In this document: in pieces, positions 7,988 through 15,376 of the stretch | Position numbering within the stretch: position 1 is the stretch's first letter | Layout of the letters: the number at the start of each line of letters is the position of its first letter | NCBI RefSeq assembly: GCF_001494595.1 | Contig: NZ_LN929908.1 | Location: 124,001 to 188,000 of the forward strand | Direction: 5' to 3' | Source of the DNA: Mycobacterium sp. M26 | Lineage (GTDB): Bacteria > Actinomycetota > Actinomycetes > Mycobacteriales > Mycobacteriaceae | Length of the DNA stretch: 64,000 nt | The notes under the pieces: model-generated | The model's database searches: none | Seen by the model: only the letters and a program-made list of their open reading frames with translations | What the model was told of the DNA's origin: nothing | Translations under genes and position numbers: made by a program

Positions 7988-9100
7988 TCAGTGGTCGTGG
8001 ACGATGACCCCGCGGATGTTTCGGCCGGCCAGCATGTCGTCATAGCCGACGTTGATGTCGGCGAGCTTGTACTCGGTGGTCACCGTCTCGTCCAGCAGCA
8101 GCTTGCCCTCGCGGTAGAGGCTCAGCAGCCGGGGGATGTCGGCGCGCATGTTCGCCTCGCCGTAGAGGCTGCCCAGCAGCCGCTTCTGGAAGAACGTGAA
8201 CATGGCCATCGGCAGGGTCGGGGTCATGTCGAAGGCGTTGGCGATCGCGGTCAGTACCGCCGCCCCGCCCTTGCGCACCATCATCAACGCGTCGTTGATC
8301 ATCGGGCCCTCGGCCAGGCCGACGGTGATCAGCGCGGAGTCCGCCATGACGCCGTGGGTGATCTGACCCACCAGCTCCAGGCCCTCGGCCACCGAGGTGG
8401 CGAAGTGGGTGGCCCCGAACTGGAATGCCTTGTCCCGCTTGTGCTCTGCGATGTCGATGACGACGATCTTCTCCGCACCCGCCAGCCGGGCGCCCTGGAC
8501 GGCGCCGCTGCCGATACCGCCGAACCCGATCACGACGACGGTGTCGCCCGGGCTGACCTTCGCGGTGTTCACCGCTGAGCCCCAGCCCGTCGTCACGCCG
8601 CAGCCGAGCAGGCACGCGCGGTTGAGCGGGATGTCATCGTCGATCTTCACCAGCGAGGTCTCGTGCACGGTCCCGTACTGGGCGAAACAGCCGAGCAGCG
8701 AGGTGACACCGATGTCCTGGCCGCGGGCGTGCCGCCGGTAGGTCCCGTCCACCTGGGTGCCCATCATGATCAAAGCGCCCATGTCGCAGAGGTTTTGGTG
8801 CCCGGTCGAGCACCAGCGGCACTGCCCGCACACCGGCAGGAAGGAGGTGACGACGTGATCGCCGACCTTGAGGTCGCGCACGCCGGGACCGACCTCGACC
8901 ACCACGCCCGCGCCTTCGTGGCCGCCGATGATCGGCAGCGCGACCGGGGTGTCGCCGGTGCGGAAGTGATGGTCGGAGTGGCACATGCCGGTCGCCTCGA
9001 ACGAGACCAGGACCTCGCGGTCGCCGGGCGGGTCGAGCTCGACTTCCTCGACGCTCCAGTCACTGTTGGCGGCCCACAAGACCGCGGCATTCATCTTCAT
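7988..9100 (-). CDS. Zinc alcohol dehydrogenase, NDMA-dependent Rxyl_3153-like family
   Basis: Medium-chain dehydrogenase, 370 aa. Seen: catalytic zinc Cys in GMCHSD, GGHEGAGVV, the structural-zinc cysteines in CGQCRWCSTGHQNLC, Rossmann motif GFGGIGSGAVQG and the C-terminal AGRNIRGVIV typical of the Rxyl_3153/NDMA-dependent group. That group is associated with the mycofactocin cofactor (established for the family, not shown here). It lies immediately upstream of the diol dehydratase on the same strand, so its likely role is oxidising or reducing the aldehyde that enzyme produces. The ATG at 9100 was chosen; a second ATG at 9094 is equally possible. Confidence 0.85.
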   Translation of the reverse strand: MKMNAAVLWAANSDWSVEEVELDPPGDREVLVSFEATGMCHSDHHFRTGDTPVALPIIGGHEGAGVVVEVGPGVRDLKVGDHVVTSFLPVCGQCRWCSTGHQNLCDMGALIMMGTQVDGTYRRHARGQDIGVTSLLGCFAQYGTVHETSLVKIDDDIPLNRACLLGCGVTTGWGSAVNTAKVSPGDTVVVIGFGGIGSGAVQGARLAGAEKIVVIDIAEHKRDKAFQFGATHFATSVAEGLELVGQITHGVMADSALITVGLAEGPMINDALMMVRKGGAAVLTAIANAFDMTPTLPMAMFTFFQKRLLGSLYGEANMRADIPRLLSLYREGKLLLDETVTTEYKLADINVGYDDMLAGRNIRGVIVHDH

Positions 9101-9163
9101 CGCCGCCAGCCTAGGGTGCGGCACCTGGCCAAACACCCTGATCCCGGTGTCTGAGACAGGCCG

Positions 9164-9904
9164 CTACTGGGCCAGCGCGAGCCCGCCGAGCGCGACGATC
9201 CAACTCGCGAAACTGCCGACCAAGAAGTACTCGGTGACATCGTCGATACCGATCCCCCCGTTCTCCCGCGCCTTCTGCGCATTGATCTCCGGGAACCGGA
9301 TGATGCTCTTGGCGGCCACCACGGCCGTCGCAGCCGCGAGCTGGCCGGCCAGGCTCAGGCCGAGAATGAGAAGCCGTTCCATCGGCCCCAGTAGCCGGCC
9401 GCCCTTGAGCCTGTCGGAGGCCTGCGGTTGCCCGGCGGGCTTCACCGACCCCACCGACCCGAGCAGAAGGCGCACCAGCTGATTGCCGGTGACCAGTTGC
9501 AGGAGCACCACCGCGATCACCATCACGATGCGGCCGGGGTCGACCGTTGCCAAGCCCGGCAGCGCCACCCATCGGGCCCAGGCGGCGACCGGGCCCCCGA
9601 CGTCAGAGCCCAGTCCGGACAACAGGACCAGCACGGCCAGGACGGTGCCGAACAGCACCAGCGGCCAGATCTGCCGCCGGCCCCCCAGGCGCTCGGCGCG
9701 CGCACAGGTGACCTCCCAAAGTGCAGCCGCGACCGCGGCGATGCCCACCAGCACCAGGTCGCCGAGATGCCACAGCCCGCACAGCGCGGCGGTGGCGATG
9801 GCGACCACCGGGCCGGCCAGCACCGCCGGCCAGGCCCGCGGCACGAGCCGTCGCAGAATGTCGGCGCAGCCCACCGCGATCAGGAAGACCGCAACCCCGC
9901 TCAT
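9164..9904 (-). CDS. Integral membrane protein coupled to SatD
   Basis: 246 aa with several hydrophobic segments, for example MSGVAVFLIAVGCADIL at the N-terminus, then stretches around residues 25-75, 80-105 and 130-160, and two more near the C-terminus. The ATG at 9904 overlaps the stop of the SatD gene (ATGA), which sets the start; a frame extending upstream to 10225 is shadow sequence inside satD. The coupling suggests that the membrane protein and the cytosolic SatD protein act together. The motif SIIRFPEINA lies in a loop before the last segment. No enzymatic signature was recognised and the function is unknown. Confidence 0.75.
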   Translation of the reverse strand: MSGVAVFLIAVGCADILRRLVPRAWPAVLAGPVVAIATAALCGLWHLGDLVLVGIAAVAAALWEVTCARAERLGGRRQIWPLVLFGTVLAVLVLLSGLGSDVGGPVAAWARWVALPGLATVDPGRIVMVIAVVLLQLVTGNQLVRLLLGSVGSVKPAGQPQASDRLKGGRLLGPMERLLILGLSLAGQLAAATAVVAAKSIIRFPEINAQKARENGGIGIDDVTEYFLVGSFASWIVALGGLALAQ

Positions 9905-10548
9905 CACAGACCCCGCAATTGCCCGCTGGCCAGTACCAGCAGGTCCAACCCATCGCGGGCGGTCCGCTGGGACACCGCCGAGGCGCTGATACCTTCCATG
10001 GCCGCCAAGTCCTTCTTCGTCACGTGCTCGAGGAGCCCCCGCAACAGGCGCAGGGATCGGGCATCCAACGATCCAATCAGGTGGTCCCGACACATCAGGG
10101 CGGCGTTGACGGCGTTCGGGTCCGGACCGTCGGCCGCGGCCCGGCGATACGTGGTGCGCAGATGCGCCAAGCCCGGCTGCTGCTGAGCCCCGGCCGTCCA
10201 CTCGATGGCCTCGCGCGCCGACCACCAGCCCGGTCCGTCCTGGATACCGGTGGCCGGGTCGAGGATGGTGACCTCACCCCAGCCGATCCCGAAGCGCACG
10301 TCGACCTCCGGTGCGACCTCCAGCCGCACCGACAGGGCGGCGTCGATGGCGGCACCGACAGTGGGGTAGCTGCCCTGGAACTCGTCGCCCACCGTGAAGG
10401 CGGGCGGATCGATCGCGCTCGACCCGACCGCGGCAAGCGCTGCGGTCACCCGCTGATGCAGACCCGCGCGGTCCGCCATCTGCCGGGAACCAACCACGTC
10501 ACCGATGAGAGTCGCTACTGGTGAAGCTGGAAGCTTCATTCCCTTCAT
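9904..10548 (-). CDS. SatD-family protein with C-terminal helix-turn-helix
   Basis: 214 aa. The N-terminal half has the SatD family pattern (VATLIGDVVGSRQM, then FTVGDEFQGSY and RFGIGWGEV). The C-terminal part, about residues 160-205 (KKDLAAMEGISASAVSQRT), looks like a helix-turn-helix. SatD was named from a Streptococcus mutans acid-tolerance locus; its biochemical role is not settled. Start at ATG 10548, or 10539 three codons later. The start region lies inside a cluster of AGCTTCA/TGAAGCT repeats that looks like an operator, so autoregulation is plausible. It sits at the junction between the ring-degradation genes and the diol dehydratase block. Confidence 0.75.
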   Translation of the reverse strand: MKGMKLPASPVATLIGDVVGSRQMADRAGLHQRVTAALAAVGSSAIDPPAFTVGDEFQGSYPTVGAAIDAALSVRLEVAPEVDVRFGIGWGEVTILDPATGIQDGPGWWSAREAIEWTAGAQQQPGLAHLRTTYRRAAADGPDPNAVNAALMCRDHLIGSLDARSLRLLRGLLEHVTKKDLAAMEGISASAVSQRTARDGLDLLVLASGQLRGL

Positions 10549-10595
10549 GTGAAGACTATAGCTTCATCAAGAGGGAATGAAGCTCACAGATTCAT
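10522..10595. promoter_or_regulatory. Operator-like cluster of AGCTTCA/TGAAGCT repeats at satD start
   Basis: TGAAGCT at 10522-10528 and 10578-10584, AGCTTCA at 10532-10538 and 10560-10566, and a shorter CTTCA/TGAAG pair at 10543-10547/10550-10554. The outer part forms a larger inverted repeat: AGCTTCATTCCC at 10532-10543 against GGGAATGAAGCT at 10573-10584. The cluster covers the satD start codon and the gap to the upstream gene. The AT content is higher than in neighbouring DNA. Inferred to be a regulator binding site. Confidence 0.6.
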
Positions 10596-11005
10596 CACGA
10601 GATGCGGACGCGCAGGAAGTGCTCGATGCCCGTCCGCTCGAATGTGCGGCGCCGGTCGCGCCGCAGCAGGGGCAGTGCTTCGGTGGCGTCGATGATCTCG
10701 GGGGCCACCACCTCGTAGGTCTCGCCCCGGCTCGAGATCCGCGCCCGCCCTGCGGTCAGGACATTGCGCAGCCAGTCGACCTGGGTGCCGTAGGGCAGCG
10801 GAACGATGAACCGATCGCCGACCCGGTCAGCGACCACCGGGGTCGAGTAGTGCTTCCCGGACTGCCGTCCGGTGTGCCGGATCACCGAGGCGTACCAGTA
10901 CTTGGTACCGGCCAACCGCAGCATGGCCGGGTTGAGCAGATACTTGTTGGACAGTCGGATCAGGTCGCGGAACTGTCGCGGCCAGCTGTCGGGTGCCAGT
11001 CTCAC
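10595..11005 (-). CDS. Deazaflavin (F420)-dependent nitroreductase-family protein
   Basis: 136 aa, of the DUF385/Ddn-like split beta-barrel family, which binds F420 or related cofactors in mycobacteria. Seen: RHTGRQSGKHYSTPV, the family's GRxSGxxR-like cofactor stretch, and VPLPYGTQVDWLRNV. A GTG start at 11005 is used; an AGG lies a few bases upstream. It sits between ipdC and satD in the same direction, so it may be read with the ipd operon, but nothing in the sequence ties it to a specific sterol step. It is a different protein from the Ddn orthologue at 16360-16815. Confidence 0.75.
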   Translation of the reverse strand: MRLAPDSWPRQFRDLIRLSNKYLLNPAMLRLAGTKYWYASVIRHTGRQSGKHYSTPVVADRVGDRFIVPLPYGTQVDWLRNVLTAGRARISSRGETYEVVAPEIIDATEALPLLRRDRRRTFERTGIEHFLRVRIS

Positions 11006-11059
11006 TTACCTAGCCATCGCTTCCCCCCGGAATCAACGCCTACGACCCCACGGTACGCG

Positions 11060-12118
11060 TCATTCGACGAGTGCGGCAGCCGCCTGTAGATGCTTGACGG
11101 CATCACTGACGATGGTCTCGACCAGTTCCGCGCATGACGGCAGGTCCTCGATGATGCCGGCCACCTGACCTGAGGCCAGCACACCGGCTTGGGTGTTGCC
11201 TTCCACCAGGCCGGCCTTCAGCAGCATCGGGGTGTTGGCCGCCATCAGCACCTGCGACCAGGTGAGGTCCTTGCCGTGCCGCATGGCCAGACCATCGCGG
11301 ATCATCGAGGCCCAGCTCATCTGCGACATCTTCTTGAACTTGGCGGCATTGCCGACCGCCGCGGTGAATCCCCTTATCCGGGAGCCGCTTTCCAGCTTCT
11401 CGACCAGACCGGTGCGCAGCACCCGGTGCGGCATCCCGTCCACCCGGGTGGACACGACCGTGCCGTCCAGGGCGGCCTGCAGGTACCGCTGCTTGATCTC
11501 GTCGGGCACGGTGGAGTCCGAGGTCAGCAGGAACCGGGTTCCCATCGCCACGCCCGCCGCACCGTAGGACAGGGCGGCGGCCAGGCCGCGCCCGTCGAAG
11601 AAGCCGCCTGCGGCGACGACGGGAATGTCGACCGCGTCGAGCACCGACGGCAGCAGCAGGGTGGTCGCCACCGGTCCGGTGTGACCGCCGCCTTCGCCGC
11701 CCTGCACGATCACCGCGTCGGCGCCCCAGCTCGCCACCTTGCGGGCATGTTTGGCTGCGCCCACCGACGGGACCACCACGGACCCTGCCTCTTTGAGGCG
11801 GGCGATCAACTCCTGCTTGGGGGCCAGGGCGAACGACGCCACCTTCACGCCCTCGCGGATCATCAGATCGACGCGATCGCCGGCATCGGCGGCATCGGCG
11901 CGGATGTTCACCCCGAACGGTTTGTCGGTGGCGGCCTTCACCTTCGAGATCGCGGTCGCAAGTTCATCGATGGTCATGGTCGCCGAGGCCAGGATTCCCA
12001 GCCCACCGGCGTTGGAGGTGGCCGAGACCAGCCGGGCGCCGGCCACCCAGCCCATCCCGGTCTGGACGACGGGGTGCTCGATGCCGACCAGTTCGGTCAG
12101 CGGCGTGCGTAGCCTCAT
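11060..12118 (-). CDS. ipdC: IpdC, FMN-dependent dehydrogenase of steroid C ring
   Basis: 352 aa of the nitronate monooxygenase/2-nitropropane dioxygenase fold, counterpart of Rv3553. In sterol catabolism IpdC is assigned to introducing a double bond into the 5-hydroxy indane carboxyl-CoA intermediate. Seen: GMGWVAGARLVSATSNAGGLG near the N-terminus, QGGEGGGHTGPVATTLLLP around residues 140-160 and AAGGFFDGRGLAAAL, the FMN-binding loops of the family. The start overlaps the ipdB stop by four bases, so echA20, ipdA, ipdB and ipdC form one coupled operon. A second member of the family lies at 50327-51448. Confidence 0.88.
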   Translation of the reverse strand: MRLRTPLTELVGIEHPVVQTGMGWVAGARLVSATSNAGGLGILASATMTIDELATAISKVKAATDKPFGVNIRADAADAGDRVDLMIREGVKVASFALAPKQELIARLKEAGSVVVPSVGAAKHARKVASWGADAVIVQGGEGGGHTGPVATTLLLPSVLDAVDIPVVAAGGFFDGRGLAAALSYGAAGVAMGTRFLLTSDSTVPDEIKQRYLQAALDGTVVSTRVDGMPHRVLRTGLVEKLESGSRIRGFTAAVGNAAKFKKMSQMSWASMIRDGLAMRHGKDLTWSQVLMAANTPMLLKAGLVEGNTQAGVLASGQVAGIIEDLPSCAELVETIVSDAVKHLQAAAALVE

Positions 12119-12888
12119 GCTCGGCCTCGATTGTCGCGGGGCGACGCGACTTCCTTGTCGCGCAGCCCTTTCGGGTCGATTCGCTCCCGGATCAGCTGCT
12201 GCTCCTCGCCACTGGGCAGCCGGGTCCGGTCGGCCTCGTCGAGGCCGTGGACCTCGAAGGAGGTGTTCTCCCGGACCTCGTCGGGCTCCACACCGGGATG
12301 TAGTGACAACGCCCGCATCGTGCGGTCGGGGCCGCCGAAGTCGAACACGCCGAGGTTGGTGACGACCCGGTAGACGTTGACGAAGCGGTAGGCCGGGTTG
12401 TCCGGATCGACCTTGTCCCAGCCGATTCCGGACACGATGTCGACGGCTTCGCAGAACACCCGCTTGGAGTGGTTGCCCACCCAGTAGCTGGTGGCGTGGT
12501 TGATGGTGTTACCCGGTGCGCCGCGGACACCGAACATCTGCCGGGTCGGGTGTTGCAGCGGGCCGAAGGCCGACAGGTTCTGGTTGCCGTAGCGGTCAAT
12601 CTGGTTGGCGCCCATGACCACATGGCGCCGACCCCAGGCCAGGGTCTCGAAGACCCGGCCGAACGGCATCCAGCCCTCGATGGCGCCCTGTGCGCCGAGT
12701 GCCGGGGTGTCGGCCAGAAGTCGGGCTTCACCGTCGGTGAGCAGGATGTCGGGCGCGAAGGTCAGTCGCGCCAGACGGGCGCCGATCGAGACGATGTTCG
12801 TCATCGGGCTGACCATGATCTCGCCGGCATCGCGGAACAGTTCTGCGCAGGCGATGACGCACACCTCGGCGCGGCTGACCTGGATCAT
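12115..12888 (-). CDS. ipdB: IpdB, cholesterol ring-cleaving hydrolase subunit
   Basis: 257 aa, beta subunit of the family I CoA-transferase-like IpdAB. The enzyme hydrolyses COCHEA-CoA and so opens the last steroid ring. Seen: N-terminal SRAEVCVIACAELFRDAGEI, a segment TNIVSIGARLARLT and HPGVEPDEVRENTSFEV near the C-terminus, as in Rv3552. Overlaps ipdA upstream and ipdC downstream by four bases each, consistent with stoichiometric production of the two subunits. Confidence 0.9.
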   Translation of the reverse strand: MIQVSRAEVCVIACAELFRDAGEIMVSPMTNIVSIGARLARLTFAPDILLTDGEARLLADTPALGAQGAIEGWMPFGRVFETLAWGRRHVVMGANQIDRYGNQNLSAFGPLQHPTRQMFGVRGAPGNTINHATSYWVGNHSKRVFCEAVDIVSGIGWDKVDPDNPAYRFVNVYRVVTNLGVFDFGGPDRTMRALSLHPGVEPDEVRENTSFEVHGLDEADRTRLPSGEEQQLIRERIDPKGLRDKEVASPRDNRGRA

Positions 12889-13766
12889 TTGGCCTCCTGC
12901 TCTGCGAAGCGGCGCACTGCGGCCTGGTAGTCGGCTTCACTGCCGGATAGGAAGGTGGCGACGAACTCCTGCCACGTCGCATCCTCGGCGGCCGCCGCTG
13001 CGTAGTGGCGCTGGAACTTCTCGTCGCGTTTGTAGTCAGGTTCGGCGGTGGTGAAATGCGCGCCGTTGGGAGCCTCGACCACCTGGTCGACCATCATCCG
13101 GTTCACCAGTAGTGCTTGCGGCGGAACGGATTTGATGAGCTCCTCCGTGGATACCACTTTCTCCACCGACAGATAGCGGCGGTCGGCGGCCATCAGGAAC
13201 AGGTCGTCGAAGTACGGGTCGATCCCGGTGTAGGCGGCGTTGCCGTGTTTGTCGCCCAGGTTCAGGTGTGCGAACGCGGCGTCCAGGCGCAGCGCGGGCA
13301 TGGCGACGAGATCTTCATGGCCACCGTCGGTTTCGTACGGGGAGCGGACGGTTTTGAGCTCGCCGTCCCAGAAGTCGATGACCGAGCTGCCCAGCCCGGC
13401 GCGGATGGGCAGGAATGGCAACCGTTGTGCGGCGGCCTGCAGACCGCACCGCAGCATGCCCTCGTCCATCTCGCGGGCCACGATCGTCCCCGAGGTCCGG
13501 GCCTTGGAGAACCACGGGTCGTAGAACGGCGGCGAATCCAGTGACACGAAGCCGTAGTAGACCTTGCTGACCTTGCCCGCCGAGCACAGCAGCCCCAGGT
13601 CGGGCCCGCCGTAGGTGACCACGGTCAGGTCGGTGACGTCGGTGCGCAGCAGGGCGCGCACGAAGGCCATCGGCTTGCGGCGTGATCCCCAGCCGGCGAT
13701 GCCGATGGTCATGCCGCTCTCGATGCCGGCGACAGCCTCGTCGAGTGTCGTTCGCTTATCTCTCAT
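12885..13766 (-). CDS. ipdA: IpdA, cholesterol ring-cleaving hydrolase subunit
   Basis: 293 aa, alpha subunit of IpdAB, counterpart of Rv3551. Seen: N-terminal TLDEAVAGIESGMTIGIAGWGSRRKP, split here as the CoA-transferase glycine-rich region, then VVTYGGPDLGLLCSAGKV and LRLDAAFAHLNLGDKHGNA. It works with IpdB on the CoA ester produced by EchA20. The ATG at 13766 overlaps the echA20 stop (ATGA). Confidence 0.9.
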   Translation of the reverse strand: MRDKRTTLDEAVAGIESGMTIGIAGWGSRRKPMAFVRALLRTDVTDLTVVTYGGPDLGLLCSAGKVSKVYYGFVSLDSPPFYDPWFSKARTSGTIVAREMDEGMLRCGLQAAAQRLPFLPIRAGLGSSVIDFWDGELKTVRSPYETDGGHEDLVAMPALRLDAAFAHLNLGDKHGNAAYTGIDPYFDDLFLMAADRRYLSVEKVVSTEELIKSVPPQALLVNRMMVDQVVEAPNGAHFTTAEPDYKRDEKFQRHYAAAAAEDATWQEFVATFLSGSEADYQAAVRRFAEQEAK

Positions 13767-14518
13767 TTCACGCCCTTGTTGGTCCCCGCGAAAGCGTCGC
13801 GGTGCTCGTCGGCGACGCCGGACAGATTCAGCTCGAACGTGAAGCCCTGCTCCATGCGGTAACTGGAGTTGACCCGCTGGACGTCGATGAAGTTCAGCGC
13901 CTCCTTGGCCGCCCGGATCACCCGGGTGTCCTTGCTGGCGATGTCGCGGGCGACGCGCAGTGCGGACTCGTCGAGGTCGGCCCGCGGCACCACCTCGTGC
14001 ACCGACCCGAACTGGTGCAGCGTGTGCGCATCGACGGTCGCCGCGGTGTAGAACAGCCGCCGCATCATGTGCTGGGGGACCAGCCGGGACAGATGAGTGG
14101 CTGCCCCCAACGCGCCGCGCTCGACCTCGGGGAGTCCGAACTTCGCATCATCGGAGGCCACGATCACGTCGGCATTGCCGACCAGGCCGATACCGCCGCC
14201 GACGCAGAACCCGTTGACCGCGGCGATGACGGGCACCTCGCACTCGTAGACCGCCTTGAAGGCCGCAAAGCAGCCCCGGTTGGCGTCGATCAGCGCGGTG
14301 AAGCCCTCGGTGTTCTGCATCTCCTTGATGTCCACACCGGCGTTGAAGCCCCGGCCCTCGGCACGCAGGATCACCACGTGAGTGGACATGTCCCGGCCCG
14401 CTGCGGTGATGGTGTCGGCCAGTTCGAACCAGCCCCGTGAGGGCAGTGCATTGACGGGCGGATGGTCCACCGTGACGGCGACGATGCCGGGTTCGACGGT
14501 GCGAGACGTAATGGTCAT
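13763..14518 (-). CDS. echA20: EchA20, steroid C-ring hydrolase (crotonase family)
   Basis: 251 aa crotonase-fold enzyme, counterpart of Rv3550 (about 247 aa). EchA20 hydrolyses the C ring of the unsaturated indane-carboxyl-CoA to give COCHEA-CoA, the IpdAB substrate. Seen: oxyanion-hole motif VNGFCVGGGIGLVGNADV and the LPEVERGALGAATHLSRLVP segment. The ATG at 14518 is the first start after the KstR2 box; a longer frame running to 14941 is antisense to the facing SDR gene and was rejected. First gene of the echA20-ipdA-ipdB-ipdC operon. Confidence 0.9.
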   Translation of the reverse strand: MTITSRTVEPGIVAVTVDHPPVNALPSRGWFELADTITAAGRDMSTHVVILRAEGRGFNAGVDIKEMQNTEGFTALIDANRGCFAAFKAVYECEVPVIAAVNGFCVGGGIGLVGNADVIVASDDAKFGLPEVERGALGAATHLSRLVPQHMMRRLFYTAATVDAHTLHQFGSVHEVVPRADLDESALRVARDIASKDTRVIRAAKEALNFIDVQRVNSSYRMEQGFTFELNLSGVADEHRDAFAGTNKGVK

Positions 14519-14558
14519 CGGAGTTCCTCGGTCGCTTCCTGATGGGGGCGAATACCTA

Positions 14559-14572
14559 AGCAAGCACTTGCT
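14559..14572. promoter_or_regulatory. KstR2 operator
   Basis: AGCAAGCACTTGCT, a perfect fit to the published KstR2 consensus AnCAAGnnCTTGnT. It lies in the 69-bp gap between divergent echA20 and the Rv3549c-like gene, where it can repress both. Confidence 0.9.
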
Positions 14573-14587
14573 TGGTACGCTAGCACA

Positions 14588-15364
14588 GTGACTGAGGCGG
14601 CTGATACCGGCATCAACCTGGGCCTGCAGGGCCGTGTGGTCCTCGTGACGGGCGGTGTGCGCGGCGTCGGCGCCGGGATCAGCTCGGTGTTCGCCGACCA
14701 GGGCGCCACCGTCGTCACCTGCGCGCGGCGCCCCGTCGAGGGCCTGCCCTACGACTTCCACAGCTGCGACGTCCGGGACCCCGAAGCCGTCGCAGGCCTG
14801 ATCGAGGCCGTCGTGGCCACGCACGGCCGACTCGACGTGGTGGTGAACAACGCGGGCGGCTCGCCCTACGCGCTGGCCGCCGACGCGTCCCCGAAGTTCC
14901 ACCAGAAGATCGTCGAACTGAATCTGCTTGGCATGCTGCATGTCTCGCAGGCCGCCAACGTGGTGATGCAGGCGCAGCCGCAGGGTGGCTCGATCGTGTC
15001 GATCTCCTCGGTGAGCGCCGGGCGTCCGTCGCCCGGCACCGCGGCCTACAGCGCCGCCAAGGCCGGGGTGGAAAGCCTCACCACCACCCTGGCGGTGGAG
15101 TGGGCGCCGAAGGTGCGGGTGAACACCCTCGTGGTGGGCATGGTCGAGACCGAGCAGGCCGAGCTGTTCTACGGTGATGCCGAGTCGCAGGCCGCCGTCG
15201 CCGCCACCGTGCCGCTGGGACGGCTGGCAAAACCGGTCGATATCGGTTGGGCCGCAGCATTTTTAGCTTCTGACGCAGCCTCATACATCAGTGGGGCCAA
15301 GATGGCGGTGCACGGCGGCGGCGAGCCGCCGGCATATCTGTCCGCCTCCAGCGCAAACAAGTAA
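14588..15364 (+). CDS. SDR oxidoreductase, Rv3549c-like
   Basis: 258 aa short-chain dehydrogenase. Seen: cofactor motif TGGVRGVGAGI, NNAGGSPYA, the catalytic YSAAKAGVES and a C-terminal SGAKMAVHGGGEPPAY. The GTG at 14588 is the first start after the KstR2 box and the only one that keeps the N-terminal strand. It is the first gene of a two-SDR operon facing echA20 and so belongs to the KstR2 (rings C/D) set by position. The substrate is not known from sequence; a hydroxyacyl-CoA step is likely. Confidence 0.85.
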   Translation: MTEAADTGINLGLQGRVVLVTGGVRGVGAGISSVFADQGATVVTCARRPVEGLPYDFHSCDVRDPEAVAGLIEAVVATHGRLDVVVNNAGGSPYALAADASPKFHQKIVELNLLGMLHVSQAANVVMQAQPQGGSIVSISSVSAGRPSPGTAAYSAAKAGVESLTTTLAVEWAPKVRVNTLVVGMVETEQAELFYGDAESQAAVAATVPLGRLAKPVDIGWAAAFLASDAASYISGAKMAVHGGGEPPAYLSASSANK

Positions 15365-15376
15365 GGAGATATGGGA

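Noticed and set aside
7897..7990. Cobalamin riboswitch before the diol dehydratase
   Set aside because: The gap is at most about 90 bases, too short for the known aptamer, and the first bases belong to adh. I saw no B12-box-like sequence.
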